Shown piece after piece: positions 24,426-32,174 of a stretch of DNA of 37,620 nucleotides. The stretch's first letter is position 1. Each line of letters opens with the position of its first letter. Under the pieces are notes generated by a model, which saw only the letters and a program-made list of their open reading frames with translations, did no database searches and was not told the origin of the DNA. This stretch comes from JBOHSA01 sp050732995 (GTDB taxonomy: Bacteria > Gemmatimonadota > Gemmatimonadetes > Gemmatimonadales > GWC2-71-9): NCBI GenBank assembly GCA_050732995.1, contig JBOHSA010000035.1, positions 1 to 37,620 on the forward strand, given 5' to 3'. Made by a program: the position numbers and the translations under genes.

Positions 24426-25175
24426 ATGTTCCCCTACAAGGACGAGAACCCGACGGTGTTGACCCCGGTCGTCACGATCGGGATCATCGCGCTCAACGTG
24501 CTGGCGTGGGGGTTCGTGCAGGGGTTTGGGACACCGGAGGCCTTGATCGACTCGGTCTGCCGTCTCGGGGTGATTCCGACTGAGTTGTTGGGCCGGGTTC
24601 CACCGGGGGCCGTCGTGCGCCTCGGGCCGGATGCCCAGTGCGTCGTGGGAGGGCCGGCCTACGCCACCGTGTTCACGTCGATGTTCATGCACGGGGGGTG
24701 GATGCACCTGATCGGCAACATGGTGTTCCTCTGGGTATTCGGGAACAACATCGAGGATGCGATGGGGCATGGCCGCTTCATCGTGTTCTATCTCCTGTGC
24801 GGGGTGGCGGCCGTGGCGGTCCAGGTGGCGATCGATCCGAGCTCCGCGGTCCCCATGGTCGGCGCCTCGGGCGCGATCAGCGGGGTGCTGGGAGGCTATC
24901 TCCTGCTGTACCCGCGCGTGCGGGTCCACACCCTGCTGTTCCTCGGCTTCTACGTGACGACGGTCGCGCTCCCGGCCTACGTGATGCTGGGGTACTGGAT
25001 CCTGCTGCAGTTCCTGGGTGGGTTGCCCGCGCTGGCCGGGCTGGAGAGCGGCGGCGTGGCGTTCTGGGCCCATATCGGCGGATTCGCGGCCGGCTTGTTC
25101 CTGATTCGCCTCTTCGCGAAGCCCGAATACCTCGCGCGTCGGCCCAAGGCGGTGGCCCAGCTTCACTGGCGGTAG
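24426..25175 (+). CDS. Rhomboid-family intramembrane serine protease
   Basis: A 249-residue polytopic protein with six helices. The catalytic dyad is present: Ser148 in GASGAISG and His216 in FWAHIGGFAAG. Asn98 in HLIGN, which helps stabilise the oxyanion, also remains, as does the MHGGWMHL loop. The L1-type region between helices one and two is about 50 residues with two Cys (Cys45, Cys72). Substrates are unknown. It stands alone on the + strand, and its stop is three bases from the stop of the convergent arsC-like gene. Confidence 0.94.
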   Translation: MFPYKDENPTVLTPVVTIGIIALNVLAWGFVQGFGTPEALIDSVCRLGVIPTELLGRVPPGAVVRLGPDAQCVVGGPAYATVFTSMFMHGGWMHLIGNMVFLWVFGNNIEDAMGHGRFIVFYLLCGVAAVAVQVAIDPSSAVPMVGASGAISGVLGGYLLLYPRVRVHTLLFLGFYVTTVALPAYVMLGYWILLQFLGGLPALAGLESGGVAFWAHIGGFAAGLFLIRLFAKPEYLARRPKAVAQLHWR

Positions 25176-25178
25176 GGG

Positions 25179-25586
25179 CTAGCGCCACAGCTCGGGCACG
25201 AGCTCCCGCAATCGGTCCCGCGTTTCGCGGAACGCCGCCAGGCGGTGCTCCGCGGAGCCGGCCACGCCGGCCGGATCGGGCAGGGGCCAGTGCAGCCGGC
25301 GCGCCTGGCCGGGCACGACCGGACAGACCTCTTCGGCGCACAGCGTGACGATGGCGTCCACCTGGTCGAGAGCGATCCCCGCGAGCCCCTTGGCCCGGTG
25401 CCGCGAGATGTCGATGCCGATTTCCCGCAGGACGGCGACGGCCAGGGGGTTGAGCGCGCCGGGCGCCGAGCCGGCGCTGAGGAACCGGTAGCCCGGCGGC
25501 GCCAGGGCGCGCGCCAGGCCTTCGGCCATCTGGCTCCGCGCCGAGTTCGCGACGCAGAGGAACAGGATGGTTTTCGTCCCCGTCAT
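25179..25586 (-). CDS. arsC: Arsenate reductase, thioredoxin-linked low-MW phosphatase type
   Basis: A low-molecular-weight tyrosine-phosphatase fold with the phosphate loop CVANSARS (Cys11, Arg17), the DP motif as PDPAG, and the redox pair Cys83 and Cys88 in TLCAEEVC. Three Cys at these spacings match the S. aureus pI258 ArsC type, which reduces arsenate to arsenite with thioredoxin, and argue against a simple phosphatase. 135 residues is the usual size. ATG overlaps the phoU stop as ATGA, so it is the last gene of the pst operon. No arsR, arsB or acr3 is near. Reduction of arsenate that enters through the phosphate transporter is a sensible role. Confidence 0.92.
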   Translation of the reverse strand: MTGTKTILFLCVANSARSQMAEGLARALAPPGYRFLSAGSAPGALNPLAVAVLREIGIDISRHRAKGLAGIALDQVDAIVTLCAEEVCPVVPGQARRLHWPLPDPAGVAGSAEHRLAAFRETRDRLRELVPELWR

Positions 25587-26260
25587 CCCCCGTCTTCCAC
25601 GTGATGCTTGATGCTCTTGCCTTCCACCAGGAACACCACGTCTTCCGCGATGTTGGTCGCGAGGTCGGCCACGCGCTCGAGGTTGCGGCTGACGAGGAAC
25701 AGCTCCATGGCCGCGCCGATCGTGTGCGGGTCCTCCATCATGTGGGTCAGGATGATCCGGAACACGGAGCGGTGCAGGTCGTCGACCGAGTCGTCGCGCC
25801 GGCAGATCTCCCGGCCCAGCCCGGCGTCGCCGCGGACGAACGCCTGGAGCGCGTCGGACAGCATCTTGCGCGCCTGCCGCGCCATCTCGACCAGCTCGGG
25901 CTCCGGCGGGATCAGGCGGTCCTTGAGCAGCCGCTGGGCGCACTGGGCGATGTTGACCGCGTGATCGCCCACGCGCTCCAGGTCGTTGGCGATCTTGAGG
26001 GCGGTGATCAGCAGGCGCAGGTCCTTGGCCATCGGCTGCTGGGTGGCCAGCATGCGGAGGACTTCGCCTTCGATCTCGAGCTCGAAGCGGTCGATCTCGT
26101 GGTCGCCCGCGATCACCTGGGCGGCCTTGGCCGCGTTGCGCTCGAGCACGGAGGTGACGGCCGTCCCCAGGGCTTCCTGAGCTTCCCCCGACATCGTCAG
26201 GAGCCGGCTCTTGAGCTCGGAGAGCTCGTCGTGGAAATGGCGATGCGAAGGAGCGCTCAT
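25583..26260 (-). CDS. phoU: Phosphate-signalling regulator PhoU
   Basis: PhoU links the Pst transporter to the PhoR kinase and keeps the Pho response off when phosphate is plentiful. The 225-residue protein is two copies of a three-helix unit. Each carries a metal-binding signature: DLERVGDHAVNIAQ in the first and NLERVADLATNIAED in the second, the classic E/DxxxD pair. ATG overlaps the stop of the upstream pstB as ATGA. The start MSAPSHRHFHDEL is typical of the family. Confidence 0.97.
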   Translation of the reverse strand: MSAPSHRHFHDELSELKSRLLTMSGEAQEALGTAVTSVLERNAAKAAQVIAGDHEIDRFELEIEGEVLRMLATQQPMAKDLRLLITALKIANDLERVGDHAVNIAQCAQRLLKDRLIPPEPELVEMARQARKMLSDALQAFVRGDAGLGREICRRDDSVDDLHRSVFRIILTHMMEDPHTIGAAMELFLVSRNLERVADLATNIAEDVVFLVEGKSIKHHVEDGG

Positions 26261-27033
26261 CCGAACCGTCCCGTGATGTAGGCCTCGGTCCGCTCGTCCC
26301 GGGGCCGGGTGAAGACCTGGGTCGTGTCGCCGAACTCGATCAGGTGACCCAGATAGAAGAATCCCGTGTAATCGGAGATCCGCGAGGCCTGCTGCATGTT
26401 GTGCGTGACCACGACGATCGCGTACGTCTGCCGCAGCTCGACGATCAGCTCCTCCACCCGCTGGGTGGCGATGGGTTCGAGGGCCGAGCAGGGCTCGTCC
26501 ATCAGCACGACCTCGGGCTCGTTGGCCAGCGCCCGCGCGATGCAGAGGCGCTGCTGCTGCCCGCCCGACAGGCTCGTGCCGGGGTCCCGCAGCCGGTGCT
26601 TGACTTCGTCCCACAGCGCCGCCTGCCGCAGCGCGCGCTCGACGCGCTCGGGCAGCTCGCGCTCCGCCGCGAGGCCGTTGATCCGGGGCCCGTAGGCGAC
26701 GTTGTCGAACACGGACTTCGGAAACGGGTTGGGCCGCTGGAACACCATGCCCACGCGCCGGCGGAGGCCCACGGTGTCGGTGCCCGGGGCGAAGATCGAC
26801 ACCCCGTCGAGCAGGATCTCGCCCGCGCGGCGAGCGCCCGGCGTGAGGTCGTGCAGCCGGTTGATCGAGCGCAGGAACGTGGTCTTGCCGCAGCCGGAGG
26901 GCCCGATGAGCGCCGTCACCGCCCGCCGGGGGACCAGCACGCTCACGTCGAACAGCGCCTGCGCGGTGCCGTACCAGAAGCTGTAGCTGCGCGCGTCGAT
27001 CACGGGCGTCCGGCCGTCCGCCGTCATTCTCAC
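26257..27033 (-). CDS. pstB: Phosphate ABC transporter ATP-binding protein PstB (downstream copy)
   Basis: ATPase of the high-affinity phosphate importer. Walker A GPSGCGKT, the Q loop QRPNPFPKSVFDNVAYG, the signature LSGGQQQR, Walker B VVLMDEPCSALEP and the switch His in VVTHNMQQA are intact. The end YITGRFG is the usual PstB C terminus. In the D-loop region it reads CSALEPIAT, close to E. coli PstB. GTG 27033 overlaps the stop of the other pstB as GTGA and has GGAGG five bases upstream; ATG 27027 is an alternative. It shares the same fold and operon with the copy upstream but differs in many positions, so it is an old duplication. Confidence 0.95.
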   Translation of the reverse strand: MRMTADGRTPVIDARSYSFWYGTAQALFDVSVLVPRRAVTALIGPSGCGKTTFLRSINRLHDLTPGARRAGEILLDGVSIFAPGTDTVGLRRRVGMVFQRPNPFPKSVFDNVAYGPRINGLAAERELPERVERALRQAALWDEVKHRLRDPGTSLSGGQQQRLCIARALANEPEVVLMDEPCSALEPIATQRVEELIVELRQTYAIVVVTHNMQQASRISDYTGFFYLGHLIEFGDTTQVFTRPRDERTEAYITGRFG

Positions 27034-27806
27034 CCGAACCTCCCGGTGATGTACGCCTCGGTCTGCTCCCGGTGGGGCTTGGTGAACAGCTCCCGGGTCC
27101 GGCCGACTTCGACCAGCTCGCCGAGATAGAGGAACGCGGTGTAGTCGGAGACCCGGGCCGCCTGCTGCAGGTTGTGGGTGACGATCACGATGGTGTAGCG
27201 GCGCTTGAGCTCGTGGCACAGCTCTTCGATCCGCAGCGTGGCGGCGGGGTCGAGCGATGCCGTGGGCTCGTCCAGGAGCAGGATCTCCGGCTCCGGCGCG
27301 ACCGCGCGGGCGATGCACAGCCGCTGCTGCTGGCCGCCGGACAGCGCCACGGCGCTGCCCCGGAGCCGGTCCTTCACCTCGTCCCACAGGACGGCCTGGC
27401 GCAGCGCCCGCTCCACCGCGTCGTCGAGCAGGGCGCGGGACAGCCCACCGTTCACGCGCAGGCCCGCGGCCACGTTGTCGTAGATGGACATGGTGGGAAA
27501 CGGGGTCGGCCGCTGGAACACCATGCCGATCCGGCGGCGGACCTGCACCGCGTCCACGCCCCCGCCGTAGATGTCCAGGCCGTCCAGCAGGACCTTGCCC
27601 GTCACCCAGCCGCCGTCGGACAGCTCGTGCATGCGGTTCAGGCACCGCAGGAAGGTACTCTTGCCGCACCCCGAGGGCCCGATGATGGCCGTGACGGTGT
27701 GGGCCGGGAAGAACAGCGAGACTTCCTTCACCGCCGCGTGCCGGTGAAACAGGGCCGACAGCCTGTCCGTCTCGAGCCGGAGGCGGTGGTTACCGGTGAG
27801 CGCCAT
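27030..27806 (-). CDS. pstB: Phosphate ABC transporter ATP-binding protein PstB (upstream copy)
   Basis: A second complete PstB of 258 residues directly upstream of the first. Walker A GPSGCGKS, Q loop QRPTPFPTMSIYDNV, signature LSGGQQQR, Walker B ILLLDEPTASLDP and the His of VTHNLQQA are intact. It ends YITGRFG like its neighbour. Its D-loop TASLDPAAT follows the general ABC pattern rather than the SALDPI form of classic PstB. The start ATG lies 17 bases inside the end of pstA. Both copies keep every catalytic residue, so they may form a heterodimer or serve in different conditions. Confidence 0.95.
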   Translation of the reverse strand: MALTGNHRLRLETDRLSALFHRHAAVKEVSLFFPAHTVTAIIGPSGCGKSTFLRCLNRMHELSDGGWVTGKVLLDGLDIYGGGVDAVQVRRRIGMVFQRPTPFPTMSIYDNVAAGLRVNGGLSRALLDDAVERALRQAVLWDEVKDRLRGSAVALSGGQQQRLCIARAVAPEPEILLLDEPTASLDPAATLRIEELCHELKRRYTIVIVTHNLQQAARVSDYTAFLYLGELVEVGRTRELFTKPHREQTEAYITGRFG

Positions 27807-28638
27807 GCCGTTGCCGAGTGGCCCAGCGGGCGAGGAGCGACACGACCAGCACGAAGCCCATGAGCACGAGGGCGGCCGCCCACGCCAGACGGTGCCACTC
27901 GTCGAACGGGCCGGTCGCGTACACGTAGATCTGCAGCGACAAGGTCTGCATCGGCTGGGCGACGCTCATCGAGAAGTTCAGGTTGCCGAGCGCCGTGAAC
28001 AGGAGGGGCGCGGTCTCGCCGGCGATCCGCGCGACGGCGACGAGACACCCCGTCACGATCCCCCCGAGCGCCGTGCGCGCGACGACCCGCAGCGACGTGC
28101 GCCAGCGCGGGTAGCCGAGGGCGAGCGCGGCCTCGCGCAGGGAGTGGGGCACCAGCCGGACCATCTCCTCCGTGGTGCGGGCGATCATCGGGACCATCAG
28201 GGCGGCCAGCGCCACGGCGCCCGCGAGCGCGGAGAAGTGCCCCTGCGGGCGCACGATCCAGGTCCAGGCGAGGATCCCGATGACGATGGACGGCGTGCCG
28301 TTGAGCACGTCGGCGACGAACCGCACCAGCCACCCGAGCCGCCCACCCCCGTATTCGGCGAGGTAGAGCCCGGCGCCGATCCCGATGGGCAGGCCGAACA
28401 GCGCGGCGAGCCCCACGATGAGGCCGGTGCCGACGATGGCGTGGGCCACGCCGCCACCGACCTCGCCGGCCGGCACCGGATTCTTCGTGAAAAAGCTCCA
28501 GTCCAGGGACGACGCGCCGTTGGCCACGAGGTCCGCGACGATGAAGACCAACGCCATCACCGCCGTGAAGGAGAGCAGCGCGACGAGGCCGGTCATGAGC
28601 CCGCTCACTAGCCGGCGGCGCACGGCGCGGCCGGTCAC
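27790..28638 (-). CDS. pstA: Phosphate ABC transporter permease PstA
   Basis: One of the two membrane subunits of the Pst importer, 282 residues with six helices. The ATPase-coupling loop is LREAALALGYPRWRTSLRVV (EAA motif). Also typical are LNGTPSIVIGILAW and the ARIAGETAPLLFTALG segment, which lines the phosphate path. GTG 28638 overlaps the pstC stop as GTGA and is preferred over later in-frame starts (GTG at codons 6 and 11, ATG at 14). It overlaps the following pstB by 17 bases. Confidence 0.95.
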   Translation of the reverse strand: MTGRAVRRRLVSGLMTGLVALLSFTAVMALVFIVADLVANGASSLDWSFFTKNPVPAGEVGGGVAHAIVGTGLIVGLAALFGLPIGIGAGLYLAEYGGGRLGWLVRFVADVLNGTPSIVIGILAWTWIVRPQGHFSALAGAVALAALMVPMIARTTEEMVRLVPHSLREAALALGYPRWRTSLRVVARTALGGIVTGCLVAVARIAGETAPLLFTALGNLNFSMSVAQPMQTLSLQIYVYATGPFDEWHRLAWAAALVLMGFVLVVSLLARWATRQRHGAHR

Positions 28639-29585
28639 AGCGCCTTGCTCCCGACCGCCGCGCCGCGGGCCACGCGCCAGATCAAGAGGCGCGCCAGGGC
28701 GTTGACGACCACGGTGATCACGAACAGGATCAGCCCGACCTCGAACAAGGCCGAGAGGTACAGCTCGGTGGTCGCTTCGCTGAACTCGTTGGCGATCGCT
28801 GCGGCCATCGTATAGGCCGGCTGGAGCAGGGAGAGTCCGATGTCGTGGCGGTTTCCGATCAGCATGGTCACGGCCATCGTCTCGCCCAGCGCGCGGCCCA
28901 GGCCCAGGATCACGGCGCCGATCAGCCCCGCCCGGCCGTAGGGAACAACCGCGGTCCACACCGCCTCCCAGCGAGTGGCGCCCATGCCGAGGGCCGCCTC
29001 GCGCTGACTGGCCGGGACCGCGAGCAGGACCTCGCGCGCGACCGCGGCGATGTAGGGCACGATCATGATGGCGAGGATGATCCCACCGGCGAGCAACGAA
29101 TTGCCGTAGAACACGCCCTCGAGGAACGGCGTCCACCCGAGCACCGCTTTGAGCGGCGGCACGACGTACGCCCGCAAGAACGGGATCAGCACGAAGATGC
29201 CCCACAGGCCGTACACCACGCTGGGAATCGCCGCCAGGAGCTCGACGAGGAAGGCCACGGGCTGGCGCACCGAGCGCGGGGCGAACTCCGTGAGGAAGAT
29301 CGCCACGCCGAGCGCGAGCGGGACCGCGAGCACGAGGGCGAGGACCGACGACGCCAGCGTGCCGAAGATCATCGGCGCCGCTCCGTACACCTCCGCGACG
29401 GGGTCCCAGGTCGAAGTCCAGACGAACGACGGTCCGAAGCGTGTGAGCGCCGGCCACGCGCGGACGACGAGTTCGGCGACGAGTGCGAGCAGAAGCAGCG
29501 GCAACCCGAGCGCCAGCGCCGTGAGCATCGCGCGATACACACGGTCGCCCAGGTTGCGACCGCGCAGCGGGGCCACGCGACCCAC
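28635..29585 (-). CDS. pstC: Phosphate ABC transporter permease PstC
   Basis: The partner permease, 316 residues and six helices. It has the family loop WDPVAEVYGAAPMIFGTL after the first helix, LAAIPSVVYGLWG, the EAA motif REAALGMGATRWEAVW and the GRALGETMAVTML segment. The start GTG 29585 adds a basic 19-residue leader before the first helix; an internal ATG at codon 20 would still keep all helices. First gene of the pstC-pstA-pstB-pstB-phoU-arsC operon. A three-unit Pho box lies 125-152 bases upstream. Confidence 0.95.
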   Translation of the reverse strand: MGRVAPLRGRNLGDRVYRAMLTALALGLPLLLLALVAELVVRAWPALTRFGPSFVWTSTWDPVAEVYGAAPMIFGTLASSVLALVLAVPLALGVAIFLTEFAPRSVRQPVAFLVELLAAIPSVVYGLWGIFVLIPFLRAYVVPPLKAVLGWTPFLEGVFYGNSLLAGGIILAIMIVPYIAAVAREVLLAVPASQREAALGMGATRWEAVWTAVVPYGRAGLIGAVILGLGRALGETMAVTMLIGNRHDIGLSLLQPAYTMAAAIANEFSEATTELYLSALFEVGLILFVITVVVNALARLLIWRVARGAAVGSKAL

Positions 29586-29709
29586 AAGCGGGGGAGTGGG
29601 GGGGAGCGAAGACTCGTCCAGCCCCGGGGGGGGGGGCGGTGAGCCTGACCCGGCTCGATCGGCGGGGCGGTCATAGAGTCGAGAAGCTACCGGCGCCCGC
29701 TCTGCGTTC

Positions 29710-29737
29710 TGTCACAGCGAGGTAACGGGATTGTCAC
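29710..29737 (-). promoter_or_regulatory. Pho box (three 11-bp-phased repeats) upstream of pstC
   Basis: On the + strand TGTCAC (29710-29715), GGTAAC (29721-29726) and TGTCAC (29732-29737) recur at exactly 11 bases. PhoB-type regulators bind direct repeats of TGTCA-like units at 11-bp steps. On the transcribed strand the units read GTGACA, GTTACC, GTGACA. TAGCTT at 29689-29684 could be the -10, though it is some 20 bases from the last unit. Confidence 0.75.
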
Positions 29738-29753
29738 CGCGGGAAGGACACAC

Positions 29754-29786
29754 CCGCCCCCGGCGCGAGCCGCGCGCCGGGGGCGG
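29754..29786 (-). promoter_or_regulatory. Perfect 14-bp hairpin in the pstS-pstC spacer
   Basis: CCGCCCCCGGCGCG (29754-29767) and CGCGCCGGGGGCGG (29773-29786) pair without mismatch across a five-base loop, starting 13 bases after the pstS stop. No U tract follows on the minus strand. It should act as a partial terminator or 3' stabiliser, giving more pstS mRNA than permease mRNA, as known for binding-protein genes of ABC operons. Confidence 0.75.
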
Positions 29787-29799
29787 ATGGCGGGACCGT

Positions 29800-30855
29800 C
29801 TAGCGCGCCGCCGGCCCCGCCCAGACCGGACGGCCGCCGGCCGAGATCGTCTTCAAGCGCGCCTGGATCCAGGGACGCAGGGCCTGCGGCAGCGGCGCGT
29901 AGCCGAGCCGGGCCGCCTGCGCCTGGCCCTCGGTCAGCGACCACCACACGAACTTCACGAGCTCGCGGGCCTTGGCCGAATCGGGGTAGTCCTTGCGGAC
30001 CAGGAGCCAGGTGAAGCTCGCAATCGGAAAGGCTTGTGGTCCGGTGGGGTTCGTAATGGAGACGCGGAAGTCGGTCCCCGGTCCCATGTCGCTCATGGCG
30101 CCGGCGGCAGCGGCGGTCACCGACTCGATGCTCGGGGCGATCCAGTTGCCCGCTTTGTTGCGCACCTCGCCGACGGGCATGTTGGTGATCAGGGCGTAGC
30201 CCAGCTCCACGTAGCCGATGGCGCCGGGGGTCTGCCGGACGGTGGCCGCTACGCCTTCGTTGCCGCGGCCCCCGAGACCGACCGGCCAGTTGACCGAGGT
30301 GCCGCGGCCGACCTTCTGGGCCCACTCGCCGCTCACCTTGGTCAGGTAATCGACCCACACGTAGGTCGTGCCCGAGCCGTCGGAGCGGTGCACGACGATG
30401 ATGTCCTGATCGGGGAGGGCCGTGCCCGGGTTCGCACTCGCGAGCCGCGCGTCGTTCCACTTGGTGATCTTGCCGAGGAAGATGTCGGCCAGGGCGTCGG
30501 GGGTGAACTTCACCGCCGCGGCGAGCCTCGGCAGGTTGTAGGTCGGCACGACGGCCCCGAGCACCGTGGGGATGTGGAGCACATTGCGCTGGATCGCCGT
30601 GATGGCCGAGTCCGTCATCGGCGCGTCGGTGCCGCCGAAATCCACGGTCTTGTCCGAGAACTGGCGGATGCCGCCGCCCGAGCCGATGGACTGGTAGTTG
30701 ATCTCGACGTTGTCGAACTTCTGGTTGTAGGTCAGGATCCAGTTCTGATAGATGATGTTCGGGAACGTGGCTCCCGCGCCGTTCAGCCGGACCTGCGCCG
30801 ACAGCGGGGAAGCCAGTGTCCCGACTATGCCTGCGATGGCGATTCGACGGAGCAC
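29800..30855 (-). CDS. pstS: Phosphate-binding protein PstS
   Basis: The periplasmic receptor that delivers phosphate to PstCA. A signal peptide (1-20) ends LSA before QVRLNGAGATFP, the family's first phosphate loop. SIGSGGGIRQF and VDFGGTDAPM follow, then IIVVHRSDGSGTTYVW with the Arg, Ser and Thr ligands. 351 residues is the usual length. The gene lies ten bases after the porin gene in the same direction, so porin and pstS probably share the Pho-box promoter at 32130-32168. No lipobox, so it is a free periplasmic protein. Confidence 0.97.
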   Translation of the reverse strand: MLRRIAIAGIVGTLASPLSAQVRLNGAGATFPNIIYQNWILTYNQKFDNVEINYQSIGSGGGIRQFSDKTVDFGGTDAPMTDSAITAIQRNVLHIPTVLGAVVPTYNLPRLAAAVKFTPDALADIFLGKITKWNDARLASANPGTALPDQDIIVVHRSDGSGTTYVWVDYLTKVSGEWAQKVGRGTSVNWPVGLGGRGNEGVAATVRQTPGAIGYVELGYALITNMPVGEVRNKAGNWIAPSIESVTAAAAGAMSDMGPGTDFRVSITNPTGPQAFPIASFTWLLVRKDYPDSAKARELVKFVWWSLTEGQAQAARLGYAPLPQALRPWIQARLKTISAGGRPVWAGPAAR

Positions 30856-30865
30856 GGCACCCTCC

Positions 30866-32059
30866 CTAGAAATTGGCTTGCCAGGAGACTTTGAATTCGC
30901 GGGCGGAGCGGTTCTCCCCGGCCGCGTCTTTGTAGCGGTACAGGTCCACCCCCGCCCGGAGCACGACGGTCGCGCCGAAGTACACGTTCAGCACGGGCGT
31001 GATCAGCACGCCGCCGTCGCCGTTGACCTCGGTGTTCGGGTCCGTGGCGTCGACCCGCAGCGCCGGCTCGATCATTTTGACCACACGCGCGTCGGAGCCG
31101 GCCGTCACGATCCGGTAGGCCCCCACGAGGTGGATCGCGCGGAACGTCGCCACGTTCGAATCAGCCGTGTTGCGGAGGTTGCCGCGGTTGAACGAGCCGG
31201 CGTTGATCCGACGAGCCGACAATACGTTGTCGCCGGTGGCGAAGTCCGCGATGACGTGCAAGCCGGGCCGGAAGCCGCCCCACTCGAGGTCGAAGCCGAA
31301 GGCGGTCGTTCGCTTGGACGAATCGGCGAAAAAGGCGAGCTGCGTCGTGCAGCCGGTGCCGCTGTTGGCCGTCGCGTTGCAGACGGCGCGGTCGCGCGCC
31401 GCGAACGAGCCGCCGATCTGCAGCATCGGCTGGTTGTCGACGTTGGAGAAAACGGTCGCGGTCGCGCGGGCGAAGAAGCTCTTTGCGTTGTTCACGTCCG
31501 CCGTGCTCTCGCGGGAGCCGTTCGACATCCCCAGCTTCACCGTAAAGAGGCCGTCCGTGGCGACGTAATCCATGAAGGCGCCGAGGTCGTGGGACGCGTA
31601 GCCGTTGTTGACCAGAAGGTCGTTCAGCCCCTCCCGGCCGGACAGGCCGAGGATACGCACGCCGCGCTCGATGGACAGCAGGTTGTTCGAGCTGTTCAGC
31701 TCGTAGCGCTGGAACGGCGACTTCTCCTGGCCGAGCGTCAGGCCGAGCTGTGGCGTGAGGCCTACCCGTAGATAGGCGTCGCGCATCCGCAGCGCCGCCA
31801 TCTCGAAGCTCGGCTGGATCACCATGGTCATGTTGTCCCCGAAGCGGACGTCGGTCTGGATGCGCAGCCGACGGATCTCGAAGCCGCTCGACACGGCGGC
31901 GGGGTTGAACGTGCCGGCGACGGAATCCCCGGCGGACATCCGGTATTGCGCCTGCAGCCGGCCCGCGACGCGGATGTTGGGGGCCTGGGCCTCGGCGGTG
32001 ACGGCCGTGAGCGCGAGGACGCCCGGCAACGCGAGCCCGAGGAACGGGAAACGGCGCAT
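30866..32059 (-). CDS. Phosphate-selective porin, OprO/OprP-like
   Basis: An outer-membrane beta-barrel channel of 397 residues from ATG 32059. The signal peptide runs MRRFPFLGLALPG to AEAQA. The body has alternating strands with family landmarks: IRRLRIQTDVRFGDNMTMVIQPSFE, LRMRDAYLRVGLTPQLGLTLGQ and KSPFQRYELNSS are the kind of segments seen at the start of OprO/OprP barrels. The C terminus ends VSWQANF with a final Phe. Two Cys (CNATANSGTGC) may form a loop disulfide. ATG 32080 would add seven residues and is less likely given the signal peptide. First gene of the porin-pstS pair, immediately downstream of a Pho box. Phosphate entry through the outer membrane is inferred from family and context. 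Confidence 0.88.
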   Translation of the reverse strand: MRRFPFLGLALPGVLALTAVTAEAQAPNIRVAGRLQAQYRMSAGDSVAGTFNPAAVSSGFEIRRLRIQTDVRFGDNMTMVIQPSFEMAALRMRDAYLRVGLTPQLGLTLGQEKSPFQRYELNSSNNLLSIERGVRILGLSGREGLNDLLVNNGYASHDLGAFMDYVATDGLFTVKLGMSNGSRESTADVNNAKSFFARATATVFSNVDNQPMLQIGGSFAARDRAVCNATANSGTGCTTQLAFFADSSKRTTAFGFDLEWGGFRPGLHVIADFATGDNVLSARRINAGSFNRGNLRNTADSNVATFRAIHLVGAYRIVTAGSDARVVKMIEPALRVDATDPNTEVNGDGGVLITPVLNVYFGATVVLRAGVDLYRYKDAAGENRSAREFKVSWQANF

Positions 32060-32129
32060 GTGGAGGTTCGCTCCTATCATGGACGTCGGACGTGACGGCA
32101 TGCTCATTGCCCCCAAGGTCCGCAGAGCC

Positions 32130-32168
32130 CGTCACCGACAGGCGGCGCGTGGGTAACGCTTCTGTAAC
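32130..32168 (-). promoter_or_regulatory. Pho box upstream of the porin-pstS operon
   Basis: On the + strand GGTAAC (32152-32157) and TGTAAC (32163-32168) are 11 bases apart. CGTCAC (32130-32135) stands 22 bases before the first, leaving one degenerate unit between. The units match those before pstC. The box fills the gap between the phoR stop (32175) and the porin start. Confidence 0.65.
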
Positions 32169-32174
32169 GGGACT

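Noticed and set aside
25179..25586. Low-molecular-weight protein tyrosine phosphatase
   Set aside because: The extra Cys83/Cys88 pair and the pst-phoU context favour arsenate reductase. A phosphatase side activity is not excluded.
29586..29680. A coding gene between pstC and the Pho box
   Set aside because: The stretch is dominated by G-runs, and no frame with plausible composition and start was found.
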